This document shows positions 7,479-16,279 of a stretch of DNA of 58,382 nucleotides, piece by piece. Source of the DNA: a virus; IMG/VR virus record IMGVR_UViG_3300048694_000413, positions 1 through 58,382 of that record; one strand, 5' to 3'. The position numbers were made by a program, and so were the translations under genes. Numbering within the stretch: position 1 is the stretch's first letter; the number at the start of each line of letters is the position of its first letter. Under the pieces are notes generated by a model, which did not search any database, had not been told where the DNA came from, and worked only from the letters and a program-made list of their open reading frames with translations.

Positions 7479-8469
7479 AAATTTTTTCCTTTAGTTTTTC
7501 AACTACATCTAGATTCTCTCTAAGATAATCTACAGCCTTTGCACGACCCTGAAAACGCTCTTCTTCGATTGTATACCATGAACCACCACGCTGTACAATA
7601 CCCATCATTTCAGCGACATCTAGTACTTCTGCTACTGTGTCCACCCCTGGCTGCTCGCTCTGATAGTAAAAATCGTATTGTCCAGAGAGATTGGGTGGTC
7701 CGAGTTTGTTATAATCAATAATCCAGTTAACTGGTCGTCCGACTTTCTGTTCAATAAGTTTGTCGCCCACCTTAACATTAGCCTTGATAGCATTAGCCTC
7801 AGCCTCGCTAGACCAGAGTTTGACGATGGTAGAAGAGAAGAACTTAACTGCCATGCCACCTGTTGGGATGTGACTGGCGTGCATTGACCCGAACTGATTA
7901 CGCTGCTGTGAGATGAGTACCAAGAGAGTGTTCTTATTGGCATAATTAAGCATTTTGACTGCATGTGTCATATCCTTTGCTTCTGCACCAATTTGCTTGG
8001 TGTCTTGTAGATGCTTTAATTCCTCGCCGTCTTTCTCAAAATAGATAGCGGGTAATAGTGCTGAGATAGAATCAACAACAATGATATCTACCCCTGCTTC
8101 CATGAGTTGAACAGCAACATCAACCATGTCATTAATTGTTTTTGCTGGAGAATAGATAAGTTCAGAAGAATTTACTCCCAACTTCTCTGCCCATGAAGCA
8201 CTATATGATGCTTCAGAATCAATCCAGGCACAGGTCTTTCCATCCTTCTGTGCTGCAGCAATCATTTGTAAACAGAATGATGACTTACCTGCTGATTTGT
8301 TTCCCCAGATAAGAATCTGGCGACCATAACCTAAACCGCCATTAAGAGCGAGGTTTAGTCCGATGCTGGGGGTTTGCTGTTTTTGAGCGTCCACCTCTTG
8401 TGCTAGTTGTACCCTTGCTCTGGTTTTTGGATCCAGTTTTGCCAGAATCTCTTCTGCTACCATTGTCAT
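7468..8469 (-). CDS. RecA/UvsX-like recombinase
   Basis: Strand-exchange ATPase for recombination-dependent replication and repair. Walker A is GNKSAGKSS (about residues 56-64). Walker B is the hydrophobic strand ending VVDSISAL. The RecA loop regions ISQQRNQFG and GGMAVKFFSS follow. At 333 residues it matches a RecA core with a short C-terminal domain. ATG 8469 has AAGAG five bases upstream; ATG 8463 is the alternative. The first 43 codons overlap the 3' half of the preceding gene in another frame. It sits amid nucleases, the polymerase and SSB, forming a complete recombination set. Confidence 0.93.
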   Translation of the reverse strand: MTMVAEEILAKLDPKTRARVQLAQEVDAQKQQTPSIGLNLALNGGLGYGRQILIWGNKSAGKSSFCLQMIAAAQKDGKTCAWIDSEASYSASWAEKLGVNSSELIYSPAKTINDMVDVAVQLMEAGVDIIVVDSISALLPAIYFEKDGEELKHLQDTKQIGAEAKDMTHAVKMLNYANKNTLLVLISQQRNQFGSMHASHIPTGGMAVKFFSSTIVKLWSSEAEANAIKANVKVGDKLIEQKVGRPVNWIIDYNKLGPPNLSGQYDFYYQSEQPGVDTVAEVLDVAEMMGIVQRGGSWYTIEEERFQGRAKAVDYLRENLDVVEKLKEKIYAK

Positions 8470-8623
8470 ATAAACTCTTTTCTAATTCCCAAGCAAGTTC
8501 TTTAATTTGCTTTCTTCGACTTGCATTTATTCTTCCTATAAGATGAAGTATTTCTTCCTCATCTCTACTTCTTATTACAAGGAGGATTTCTCCATCCGTC
8601 CCGTGTAGAACATATCCATCCAT
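8342..8623 (-). CDS. Hypothetical 93-aa protein overlapping recA
   Basis: The N-terminal 50 residues look like a normal small domain (MDGYVLHGTDGEILLVIRS, then an acidic helix and a basic helix). The C-terminal 43 residues are read from the recA 5' end in a different frame and are low-complexity, rich in Ser, Gly, Arg, Lys and Thr. The start overlaps the MazG stop by one base. The 128-base overlap with recA is far longer than any other in the window. Either the basic tail is a real disordered extension or selection acts only on the first half. Function is unknown. Confidence 0.6.
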   Translation of the reverse strand: MDGYVLHGTDGEILLVIRSRDEEEILHLIGRINASRRKQIKELAWELEKSLYDNGSRRDSGKTGSKNQSKGTTSTRGGRSKTANPQHRTKPRS

Positions 8624-8961
8624 TATCCAGCAACGCCGTGGAGTCGTGGGCGGCTAGTATTAAACTTTGCCTTATCCTTTAGTGTTTGGTCAAGGGAGTC
8701 CTGAACATCACCATTAATACGCATTCCTGCATATAGGTCAAACACACGAATAAGGATATCTGCTAATTCTTCAACAACCTTATCCTGCCCTTTGTCCTTA
8801 CGCAATGCTTCCAAAACCTCAGTTACTTCTGAGTGAATCATTGCTAACTGCTTTGAATAAAATACAAAGCGGTCATCCTTATGCATTCTATGGAATGGAT
8901 CCCAGAAACCCTTCTCTAGGGCTGTCTCATGCAGATTCTTCGATAGTTTGTCCAGATTCAT
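8623..8961 (-). CDS. MazG-like nucleotide pyrophosphohydrolase
   Basis: All-alpha NTP pyrophosphatase of the MazG superfamily, 112 residues. The metal-binding motif is visible as E45-x-x-E48 in SEVTEVLEAL and E65-x-x-D68 in EELADILIRVFD. Phage MazG proteins hydrolyse dNTPs or alarmone-like nucleotides, cleansing pools or damping host stringent signalling. The single-domain size is typical of phage versions. The start overlaps the preceding gene by 35 bases. It complements the GMP reductase-like enzyme, DUF3310 protein and RNR elsewhere in the window. Confidence 0.87.
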   Translation of the reverse strand: MNLDKLSKNLHETALEKGFWDPFHRMHKDDRFVFYSKQLAMIHSEVTEVLEALRKDKGQDKVVEELADILIRVFDLYAGMRINGDVQDSLDQTLKDKAKFNTSRPRLHGVAG

Positions 8962-9163
8962 CTTCGTTCTCCAATTCTACTAATTCTAAAATAAGTGTTC
9001 TTCTATCCTCATCATATGACAAGGAGATATTTTTATCGCTGAAATCTGCTAGAACTACATCCATTGGTAGTTCTAGATGGTTATTATTAACCAATACAGC
9101 GGTAGCCAAAATATTCATAAAACTGACATTTGTCAACTCTTCTTCTGTTGGCTGTTCACTCAT
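8927..9163 (-). CDS. Hypothetical acidic protein, 78 aa
   Basis: Unrecognised small protein, strongly acidic at both ends (EQPTEEE at the start, ENEDESGQTIEES at the end). A hydrophobic beta-like core lies between (ILATAVLVN, then VVLADF). It overlaps the polymerase stop by four bases and the MazG gene by 35, so it is part of the same translational chain. The acidic tail recalls those used by SSB or polymerase-associated proteins to contact partners, but nothing in the core supports a particular fold. Confidence 0.65.
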   Translation of the reverse strand: MSEQPTEEELTNVSFMNILATAVLVNNNHLELPMDVVLADFSDKNISLSYDEDRRTLILELVELENEDESGQTIEESA

Positions 9164-12100
9164 AGTACATTCCTAACTGTAATAGTTCCATCGTCCAGTT
9201 TTCCTAACTGAACATCTGATATTCCACCAGCCTTCATTTTACCAAGAGCCTTGGTATACATGGCTGGGAATACAATGGCTCGTGTCATTTCTTTCTTATC
9301 ATCGCTAAGGATAACATGTGCCATCATTTTGTTTGCCTTTGTCTTGTAGTGTGTAAAGTCAACTACATAATATTCGCCAGAACCGCTGAGAATTTCATCA
9401 GCATATAGATAGTCAATAAAGGGATCTGGCTTTCTATTAACTACATCCTCTATTGTAACATATCTATGAATTCTATTGTCGCCTACGAGGAAGAAATACA
9501 TGTTGCCAGTCTCAATCTGTGTATTCTCATTATGGAAAATACCAATAGAGCCTGTATCATCTACGAGTTCTACTCGTGACCAACCTGTACCCTTTTTAAT
9601 TGACTTAACCATAGCCATAAGGACGAAACATCCCTCTTCAATAAATTCTTCTAGAGGTGATACCTGCGCCTTAATCTTTGGCTCCAGTCCAGCAACATCA
9701 AATCGTGGGATATCTAGATATTCATAATAATTCTCAGATTCTTTTCCACTTCTGGGATTATCATCAAATGCTGCTGCTCCAATAGAATTCAGGGCATCGA
9801 TAGCACGGCTATTAATACCACTACCCTTTACAGCAGATACTTCCCTTAAATGCTCAAATGATTTAAATGGTGCATTCTCAATAATCTTTTGACCGATATT
9901 CTCAGAGATAAATTTGATATTGGCTAAACCAAATCGAATACTGTTTCCCTGAATTGTAAAATCAAGGTCTGATTCATTGACATGGGGAAGAAGAACCTTT
10001 ATTCCAAGTCTCTTTGCTTCCAGTAGATATTCTGTTCTGGTGTCTTTGTTACCCTCGTTCTTGAGGAGAGCAAATACAAATTCAGTCGGATAATAATGCT
10101 TAAGCCAAGCAGTCCAATAGCCGAGCATAGAATAAGCAACAGCGTGACTGCGGTTAAAGGAATACCCAGCATGAGCCTCAAAGTCGTGCCAAAGGTGTTC
10201 GGCAGCCTCTTTAGTAATATGCTTAGTCGCACCCTCAACGAATTTATCTCTGTATGCATCAAACTCTCTCGCATCCTTTTTCTTTCCAATAATCTTACGG
10301 ACTTTATCTGCTTCTGCCCAAGTCATTCCGCCAAGATGTACACAGGCTTGCATAACCTGTTCTTGATAAATGATAACACCATAAGTGTTCTTAGTGAAAT
10401 CCTGCATGATTGGATGAACATATTCAACCATTTCAGAACCATTCTTACGAGCAATATATGCTGCACCTACGGTATTCATAGCACCTGGACGAACAAGGGC
10501 ATTTGATGCTGCTAAGTCCTCAAAGGAGTCTACACCCATTTTAATCAGAAGATTTGTGTATGGGGTTGCTTCAGCCTGAAATACGCCCTTGGTAAAACCG
10601 TTAGAAAGATCTTTATAAATCTTCTTATCGTCTAGTGGAATCTCTTTTAGTTTAATCTTTAGATTATGACGCTCTTCAATCATTGTCATTGTATCCTGAA
10701 TTACTGATAGAGTCTTTAATCCGAGGACATCAAGTTTAATTAGACCGATATCTGCCGCTTGGTCCATATCATATCCAATTGCTGGAATACGACCAGATAC
10801 CTTATCGGATGGGTCAGAGCGTGTTTCAATTGGAGCAAAGTCAGCAATTGGCTTATTTGCAACAACTACACCTGCGGCGTGAATACCAACACCACGAATA
10901 CGACCACGCAACTTATTTGCATAATCTACAACCTCTGGATATTTTTCACGAAACCATGCAGCATTTGGATTAACTTCAAAATCCTCAAATGTTTCAATAC
11001 CCTTGAGAGCCTTGTTTACTTCTCCAAGCGGAATCCCAAATACACGAGCAACATCTCGTACAACTCCCTTATCCTTGAAATACTGATAAGTTGAAATCGA
11101 TGCAACATTCTTAAACTTCTTTCTGAGGTAATCCTTTACCTCTCCACGCCGTCTATCCATGAAGTCGGTATCAATATCAGGGAAGTCATTACGCTCTGGA
11201 TTAATAAATCGGAAAAACAGTAGGTCATACTGAATTGGGTCAACTTCTGTAATGCCAAGTAGGTAACACACAAGTGAACCTGCAGCGGAACCACGACCTG
11301 GACCAACAAAGATATTGTTATCCTTAGCCCAGTTAATCATATCAGATACAACTAGAAAATATGATGAGAAGTCCTTGGACTTAATAACATCAAGTTCTTC
11401 TTTTAGTCTACTGATGTACTGTTCAGTTTCCAGCCCCTTTGATGTTAATGCGTATCCACACATTTCTTCAAGTTGCTTGTGTGCATCTTTCTTAGGCTTA
11501 GGAAGTAGTGATAGACCCTCATAATAATCGTAGTCGCCAATCTTGTCGGCAATCTCTAAAGTATTCTCATAGATATCTGTACGAGTAATTCCAGCCTTTT
11601 CATACCATGCCGCAACATCTGTACGATTCTGAAGATATACATCAATCTCTTCAAAAGAGATCGGACGGTCAGGATATAGGTCATTGAATCTGGCGAAGAT
11701 ATCGCCCTTTTTCTTAGCCTTTTCGTAATCAGTTTCCTTATTTACATTTGGCTTAGTTGAAAGAATAAGTAGTGTTTCCTCAAGAGCCTTCTGGTCTTGG
11801 GTAGCATAATGACAGTCTGATGTTGTGACTGATTTAATTCCAAGCCTATCCGCCAAATCTAGGAGTTTAGTATTAACCTCAACTGGATTATGTGGCTGAA
11901 CTTCCATATAAAAGTCACCATTAAAACGCTTCTGAAACCAGCGTGCAAGTTCTTCTGCCCTATCGTCCTGTCCACGCTCAAACGCCTTACAGATAAGTCC
12001 ATTTAGGCAGCCAGAAAGAATAATAAGGTCATCACCATATTCGTCAAGGACTTCTAGGTCAATTCGTGGCTTGCGGTAATATCCCTCTGTCCATGCAATT

Positions 12101-12435
12101 TCAGATAAACGCTGTAGGTTCTTTAGACCATTCTGATTCTTTGCAAGAATAATGATATGGTTGAATACCTGTGTGTTGTCATCACGGCTCTTAACATCAC
12201 GCTTGTCGAAGCGGTCTGTTTCTGAAATATAAGCCTCTAATCCAAGGATGGGCTTGATACCCATTTCCTTGGATGCCTTTTGCAGGTCTCTATGACCTGA
12301 TAGAGTTCCGTGGTCAGTAATTGCTACCGCTGTTTGACCCAAATCCTTAGCGGCTTGCATCAACTCTTCTGGTGAGCATAGACCGTCCATAAGGCTATAA
12401 TGACTATGTACATGAAGATGTACTAAATCTGACAA
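9160..12435 (-). CDS. dnaE: DNA polymerase III alpha subunit (DnaE-type)
   Basis: Replicative C-family DNA polymerase of 1091 residues, close to bacterial DnaE length. The PHP domain opens with HLHVHSHYSLMDG (residues 6-18) and continues with ITDHG, LGLEAY and SDCHY, so the metal ligands look intact. The palm has GPGRGSAAGS (about 377-386), the catalytic PDIDTDF (about 418-424) and the third Asp in LIKLDVLGLKTL (about 563). A C-terminal OB-like region precedes the end. The start is TTG at 12435, supported by AGGAG six bases upstream. No separate epsilon-type exonuclease is seen. A hairpin lies just upstream at 12454-12485, between this gene and SSB. Confidence 0.96.
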   Translation of the reverse strand: MSDLVHLHVHSHYSLMDGLCSPEELMQAAKDLGQTAVAITDHGTLSGHRDLQKASKEMGIKPILGLEAYISETDRFDKRDVKSRDDNTQVFNHIIILAKNQNGLKNLQRLSEIAWTEGYYRKPRIDLEVLDEYGDDLIILSGCLNGLICKAFERGQDDRAEELARWFQKRFNGDFYMEVQPHNPVEVNTKLLDLADRLGIKSVTTSDCHYATQDQKALEETLLILSTKPNVNKETDYEKAKKKGDIFARFNDLYPDRPISFEEIDVYLQNRTDVAAWYEKAGITRTDIYENTLEIADKIGDYDYYEGLSLLPKPKKDAHKQLEEMCGYALTSKGLETEQYISRLKEELDVIKSKDFSSYFLVVSDMINWAKDNNIFVGPGRGSAAGSLVCYLLGITEVDPIQYDLLFFRFINPERNDFPDIDTDFMDRRRGEVKDYLRKKFKNVASISTYQYFKDKGVVRDVARVFGIPLGEVNKALKGIETFEDFEVNPNAAWFREKYPEVVDYANKLRGRIRGVGIHAAGVVVANKPIADFAPIETRSDPSDKVSGRIPAIGYDMDQAADIGLIKLDVLGLKTLSVIQDTMTMIEERHNLKIKLKEIPLDDKKIYKDLSNGFTKGVFQAEATPYTNLLIKMGVDSFEDLAASNALVRPGAMNTVGAAYIARKNGSEMVEYVHPIMQDFTKNTYGVIIYQEQVMQACVHLGGMTWAEADKVRKIIGKKKDAREFDAYRDKFVEGATKHITKEAAEHLWHDFEAHAGYSFNRSHAVAYSMLGYWTAWLKHYYPTEFVFALLKNEGNKDTRTEYLLEAKRLGIKVLLPHVNESDLDFTIQGNSIRFGLANIKFISENIGQKIIENAPFKSFEHLREVSAVKGSGINSRAIDALNSIGAAAFDDNPRSGKESENYYEYLDIPRFDVAGLEPKIKAQVSPLEEFIEEGCFVLMAMVKSIKKGTGWSRVELVDDTGSIGIFHNENTQIETGNMYFFLVGDNRIHRYVTIEDVVNRKPDPFIDYLYADEILSGSGEYYVVDFTHYKTKANKMMAHVILSDDKKEMTRAIVFPAMYTKALGKMKAGGISDVQLGKLDDGTITVRNVL

Positions 12436-12453
12436 GATTGTCTCCTAAAGTAG

Positions 12454-12485
12454 ACTAGGGGTGGCTGTTTCCAACCACCCCTAGT
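12454..12485 (-). other. Strong stem-loop between SSB and polymerase genes
   Basis: A perfect 11-base inverted repeat (arms ACTAGGGGTGG at 12454-12464 and its complement at 12475-12485, ten-base loop). It fills most of the 61-base gap. It is GC-rich in an AT-rich genome but is not followed by a T-run on the minus strand. It is therefore more likely an attenuator, pausing or mRNA-processing structure than a classical intrinsic terminator. The polymerase SD lies about a dozen bases beyond it. Confidence 0.7.
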
Positions 12486-12496
12486 ATAACAAATAC

Positions 12497-13165
12497 TTAC
12501 CACTCTACGCTAGAGGAAGTTGCTGATTCTTCTGAATCATCTGATGTATGTCCAAAGTAGAACGCTTCCTGCTCTGCGTAAGGAACATCACGAACTGCGA
12601 CCTTCTCAAGGTCAAAGAGTTCAACGCTATCAAAATCGATAGGCTTCATATCCTTAGTTGGGAGTGGAATGATACTATAGTTTGTATCTGTCTTCTCACC
12701 TGTGCGCTTCAAACGCCATGTGACATTACTGATAGCACCTGTCTCACCAGCATACTGAATGATTTCTGGTGTAGCAGACTTTGGTCCACCACCCTGTGAG
12801 AAGATAGCGACATAGGGATCTTCCTTGCCGTCGTCTACTAGCACATTCATGTAGAGTCGTGAACGACCCTTCCAGCCAGCCTTCATATCCTTTCGGTGCA
12901 TCTCGCAGCCGAAGCAGCGACCCTGGTCATCAGCAGAGCAAAGTGCCTTGCGGCGGTAATCCTTTGGGTTTGTATGCTCAACTGCAATGAACCCTAGACC
13001 ACCCTTCTCGTTATACTCTGGTGAGTCTGGGTCTAGTTCCTGCAGGAACCGAATCTTAACGCTTTCGCCGTCAGCCAACTTGAGCCAACGACCCTTGCCA
13101 CCCTCTGATGATTGTGGCTTATCTAGTGCTGCATTTAGTGCAGCCAGACCTGTAATAATTGCCAT
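12497..13165 (-). CDS. Single-stranded DNA-binding protein, gp32-like
   Basis: Helix-destabilising SSB that coats single strands during replication and recombination. At 222 residues it has the T4 gp32-like layout: a basic, aromatic-rich core with a possible zinc site (H64, C76, C84, C87), and a Ser/Glu/Asp-rich C-terminal tail (TSDDSEESATSSS) of the kind that recruits partner proteins. Its own promoter (13212-13240) and good SD (AGGAGA) fit high expression. A stem-loop separates it from the polymerase gene. The family call rests on the zinc cluster, acidic tail and replication context. Confidence 0.8.
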   Translation of the reverse strand: MAIITGLAALNAALDKPQSSEGGKGRWLKLADGESVKIRFLQELDPDSPEYNEKGGLGFIAVEHTNPKDYRRKALCSADDQGRCFGCEMHRKDMKAGWKGRSRLYMNVLVDDGKEDPYVAIFSQGGGPKSATPEIIQYAGETGAISNVTWRLKRTGEKTDTNYSIIPLPTKDMKPIDFDSVELFDLEKVAVRDVPYAEQEAFYFGHTSDDSEESATSSSVEW

Positions 13166-13211
13166 GTATATCTCCTAATGTATTGGGCTATAGAATGCCC
13201 ATCTGTATTCT

Positions 13212-13240
13212 ATTATAGCACTTTTACTTAATGCCGTCAA
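13212..13240 (-). promoter_or_regulatory. Near-consensus sigma70-type promoter for SSB
   Basis: The minus strand reads TTGACG (13235-13240), a 17-base spacer, then TATAAT (13212-13217). The -35 box lies inside the last codons of the primase gene. A small GGGC/GCCC stem follows in the 5' leader before the AGGAGA SD. It is the best match to the housekeeping consensus in the window. Confidence 0.8.
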
Positions 13241-14195
13241 GGGCATTTAAGTATTCAAAATGTGTTACTGCATTATCAATGCATTGACGAATTTCTTCAT
13301 TTGTCATGTCACCAATATCCTTGGCTCCATGAGGATATATTACACCATTATCATATGATGCCCAAAGAATATCCTTATTCTTTAGTTTGTAGGCAATTTC
13401 TCTGCCTAACTTTCTACCAGCCTCATCTGCATCAGTTGCAATAATAATTCTGGATGAAAACTTATTTAGATTGTCAATATTCTCATTAGAAAGATGACCA
13501 CCAAGTGTCGCTACCGCATTTGGAAATCCTGCCTCATAGAATCGAATGGCATCAAATGATGACTCTACTATGATAATGGTTCCACCCTCACGCTTAGCAC
13601 GATGTAGATTAAACATGGTTTTGCTGCGTGGAAGGTGAGTAGAATTCTTAAATGATTTACCCTCAATTGATCTTCCAACTAATCCGACTGGCATTCCATC
13701 TGGAGAGTGAATAGGTACAATGACCATATCCTGAGCCTTGGAATATCCTAATTTAAAATGGTCGATACTCTTTTGAGTAATACCCCTTGACTCAAAGTAT
13801 GCTATGGAGCGTTCGTCGATAGAGTTATATAGTTCATCTAGTTTATCCTGGGAAAACTCTTCAAACTCTGGCTTATCCTCTAAAAGTTCTGCTAATTCGC
13901 TCTCAAAGTTTGCTGCAGATTCCTGTTGCATAGAAATAATAAATCGAAGTGCTTCATAGTCATTACGCTGTGAAAGTTCTTTGACTAATTCTACAATAGT
14001 TCCGCTAACACCACAAGATGGGTTGAAACAAATGTACAGCCCCTTGGTATGACTTACAGAAAAAGATGGAGTATTTCTATTTCCATGAAATGGACATAGA
14101 CATAGGAAGTCATTTGATGTTTCGCTAACTACGCTAATTCCGAGCGAGCGAATCATAGCCCTCATATGGGACTGACTATAGGTTTCCAAAATCAT
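13224..14195 (-). CDS. DnaG-type DNA primase
   Basis: Primase of 323 residues that lays RNA primers for lagging-strand synthesis. The N-terminal CHC2-type zinc finger shows C34, H37, C56 and C61 in LCPFHGNRNTPSF and ICFNPSCG. The TOPRIM catalytic core follows, with the conserved Glu in IIIVESSFDAIR (about 209) and the acidic pair in IIATDADEAGRK (about 255). There is no helicase domain; the separate DnaB-like helicase is encoded 0.3 kb upstream. Its terminal codons contain the -35 box of the SSB promoter. It is followed by SSB and the polymerase. Confidence 0.94.
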   Translation of the reverse strand: MILETYSQSHMRAMIRSLGISVVSETSNDFLCLCPFHGNRNTPSFSVSHTKGLYICFNPSCGVSGTIVELVKELSQRNDYEALRFIISMQQESAANFESELAELLEDKPEFEEFSQDKLDELYNSIDERSIAYFESRGITQKSIDHFKLGYSKAQDMVIVPIHSPDGMPVGLVGRSIEGKSFKNSTHLPRSKTMFNLHRAKREGGTIIIVESSFDAIRFYEAGFPNAVATLGGHLSNENIDNLNKFSSRIIIATDADEAGRKLGREIAYKLKNKDILWASYDNGVIYPHGAKDIGDMTNEEIRQCIDNAVTHFEYLNALDGIK

Positions 14196-14196
14196 T

Positions 14197-14475
14197 TTAT
14201 TCTTTCTCTATAAACTGTTGCCCAGAGAATCCGATTATCTTCTGAGCCTTTTTCTTTCCGACATAAACGCCGTACATATAGATTGAAAAATTGTAACTAT
14301 CTAGTTTAATATTATATGATGTAAAAAATTGAATGTCAAGGTCAAGAACAGGTACATATCCTGCAATTCTCATCTCATCTTCAAGTAGTTTTGAATAATA
14401 CTGCTTTTTGCCATATAGGTGAGCATCATCAAATATTACCCCATCAAAACCGAACTTTTTGATATTCCTTGCCAT
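14197..14475 (-). CDS. Hypothetical protein, 92 aa
   Basis: Unrecognised. The sequence alternates hydrophobic strands and charged turns: FGFDGVIFDDAHLYGKK near the start, a central VLDLDIQFF, and a C-terminal YGVYVGKKKAQK segment. The acidic pair FDDA and the DLD strand might be a metal site, but the pattern is too weak for a family call. It is flanked by helicase upstream and primase two bases downstream, and has its own promoter at 14512-14539, so it is the first gene of a replication sub-operon. AGGT upstream of the ATG serves as a modest SD. Confidence 0.65.
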   Translation of the reverse strand: MARNIKKFGFDGVIFDDAHLYGKKQYYSKLLEDEMRIAGYVPVLDLDIQFFTSYNIKLDSYNFSIYMYGVYVGKKKAQKIIGFSGQQFIEKE

Positions 14476-14511
14476 ATTCAGTTCTACCTACAATTCTTAG
14501 TTGTAGATTCA

Positions 14512-14539
14512 ATTATACCGTTTTATAAGGGATTTTCAT
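14512..14539 (-). promoter_or_regulatory. Probable promoter before the primase sub-operon
   Basis: TATAAT at 14512-14517 on the minus strand, with ATGAAA (14534-14539) sixteen bases upstream at the end of the helicase gene. A short CTACAA/TTGTAG stem lies in the leader. The -35 match is only partial. Confidence 0.5.
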
Positions 14540-15746
14540 AAATCTCTTTGACGATACCACGGTCAATATCCCAATCTAGAAAGAATCCAAACTCTGTACC
14601 ATGACGATTCTTTCGTGATACAATTTCAATAATATTGGTATCTGGAGTACGATGAACTGCGAATGCCATATCAGCATCGTATTCAATCGCCTTAGACCAT
14701 GCAACCTGTGAAAGCATTGGTGGACCATCCTGATTTGAAATATCGTCCATAGTTGCAGCAGTAATATCAATAACAGGAATGTTATTGCGAACTGCAAGAT
14801 TCTTAAACTCACGAGAGATATTCATATTACGCTCTGTTGGAGCCTTGGAATTGTTACTGTCTGTGAACAACTGGTGATAATCAAGAATAACTAGATCGGG
14901 TTTATGCTGGTCAATCTTAGCCTGAATGGTTGTAGGAGTAACATTACCTGACCCCTCGTTAGAAACTAGAATGAAGTTATTTGTATCTGTAAACTTTTTC
15001 TTACCCCATGCATCGAAATCATCCATGTTGATATTTCCACGAGAAAAATCAGAAGCACGGAATAAACCTGAACCCAGCATAGTATAAATACGGTCACGCA
15101 TATTTTCTGGAGTCATTTCCAAGGATACAATCATTGGCTTAAATCCCTGTTCCCACGCCTTACAAGCAAGGTAGGATGTGAACCATGTCTTACCACGACC
15201 TGCCCAACCAATAGCAACAATAAGATGCCCTGGAGCCATTCCTGTAGGGTATGCTAAATCTAGAGCCTTAATGCCAGTAGAAATACCTGGAGAACCGCCC
15301 ATTTCCCTAGAACGCTCACGAAGAGCGATAAGGTGCTTCTCTGCATTTTGATAGTCGGTAACATCAAGGTCACGGACTGCTGTAGTTAGTTTTGCCAAGG
15401 TAGCAATTTCAGACTGCATTTCTGATAGGACTCGTGCAGGTGCATTTCCTTTAAGACTATTGCCAGACTTAAGTAGTAGATTTCTAATCTTTGAGGATAG
15501 ATATTCACTACGAAGTTGGTCAAGGTAATATTCTGTCTCACCCTTAGTTACTTGTGGTTCAAAATCCTTAAACTTTTCCTGAAGAACTGATGCATCTGGA
15601 ACAGCCTTAAACTTGTAATAGTAAGACTTTAGACCTTCCCAAACATCACGATGAGACTGAAAAAGATCGTCTACATTCTCCGCCATAAGCGTTGAAATGT
15701 CCTTGTTTGTACACACTGAATTAATCACTGCTGATTCGATGTTCAT
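14523..15746 (-). CDS. DnaB-like replicative helicase
   Basis: Hexameric 5'-3' helicase, 407 residues. Walker A is GWAGRGKT (180-187) and Walker B is the LVILDYHQLF strand. A conserved Glu lies in VSLEMTPENM, as in DnaB family helicases, and an Arg-rich IVSRKNRHG segment lies near the C-terminus. The N-terminal 150 residues are a helical domain like the DnaB primase-contact domain. It overlaps the upstream 117-aa gene by 26 bases, a typical site for a helicase loader. With the primase, SSB and polymerase it forms a near-complete phage replisome. Confidence 0.93.
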   Translation of the reverse strand: MNIESAVINSVCTNKDISTLMAENVDDLFQSHRDVWEGLKSYYYKFKAVPDASVLQEKFKDFEPQVTKGETEYYLDQLRSEYLSSKIRNLLLKSGNSLKGNAPARVLSEMQSEIATLAKLTTAVRDLDVTDYQNAEKHLIALRERSREMGGSPGISTGIKALDLAYPTGMAPGHLIVAIGWAGRGKTWFTSYLACKAWEQGFKPMIVSLEMTPENMRDRIYTMLGSGLFRASDFSRGNINMDDFDAWGKKKFTDTNNFILVSNEGSGNVTPTTIQAKIDQHKPDLVILDYHQLFTDSNNSKAPTERNMNISREFKNLAVRNNIPVIDITAATMDDISNQDGPPMLSQVAWSKAIEYDADMAFAVHRTPDTNIIEIVSRKNRHGTEFGFFLDWDIDRGIVKEIYENPL

Positions 15747-16074
15747 TCTCTTCCCTCTCTACCATTGCTTTTGTTTGCTGTCTAATTTTTTCTCGTCTGA
15801 TTTTGTCTTCTTCTAGTGACTTCATTACTTCATCTAATTTGTCAAAGTTGTAGTAGAACCACTGTAGCGGATGACCAGCCTTTGTAGTTGAGAAGTAATA
15901 GTCTAGAAGTTCCTTGGCACGCTCATATCCAACAGATTCTGCAACATCAACCATAGCCCACTTTTCACGGTATTGATTTACTGTTGGAGTTCTATTGTAT
16001 TTATCTGCATATAAAGAAATATAATATTTTACTAGAGCGTGACCATACTTATTTGCGTTATTATCGTTTGCCAT
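15721..16074 (-). CDS. Hypothetical protein upstream of helicase (possible loader)
   Basis: A 117-residue, predominantly helical protein. The N-terminal half has many aromatic and small residues (YYISLYADKYNRTPT). The C-terminal half is a highly charged helix (EEDKIRREKIRQQTK). It overlaps the helicase start by 26 bases and the upstream gene by 14. I see no motif that identifies it. Its place directly before DnaB and its helical, basic C-terminus make a helicase loader or helicase-associated factor a reasonable but untested guess. Confidence 0.65.
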   Translation of the reverse strand: MANDNNANKYGHALVKYYISLYADKYNRTPTVNQYREKWAMVDVAESVGYERAKELLDYYFSTTKAGHPLQWFYYNFDKLDEVMKSLEEDKIRREKIRQQTKAMVEREENEHRISSD

Positions 16075-16279
16075 TATTTAGTTCCTCTGTAACCTGCGTA
16101 ACCTTTTCAACTAGTTTGTTTTCTACAAAACCATATACTCTTTCGGTTGCTGCATCTACAGATTCACCCTGTCGAACAAAGTCTTCGACTGAAATTCCAA
16201 TGCGTAGGGACTCATAATTCCCTAGATTTTTTGTATAGTGCAGGTCTATTCGCACATGTGTACTATCACTCATCTTCAT
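16061..16279 (-). CDS. Hypothetical protein, 72 aa
   Basis: Small conserved-looking phage protein of unknown function. The first half reads as beta strands (HVRIDLHYTKNLGNYESLRIGISV). The second half is an amphipathic helix (AATERVYGFVENKLVEKV). ATG 16279 is used; an in-frame ATG at 16273 is nearly as good, as GAGGAAG lies upstream of both. It overlaps both neighbours by 14 bases and belongs to the helicase translational chain. Confidence 0.68.
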   Translation of the reverse strand: MKMSDSTHVRIDLHYTKNLGNYESLRIGISVEDFVRQGESVDAATERVYGFVENKLVEKVTQVTEELNNGKR

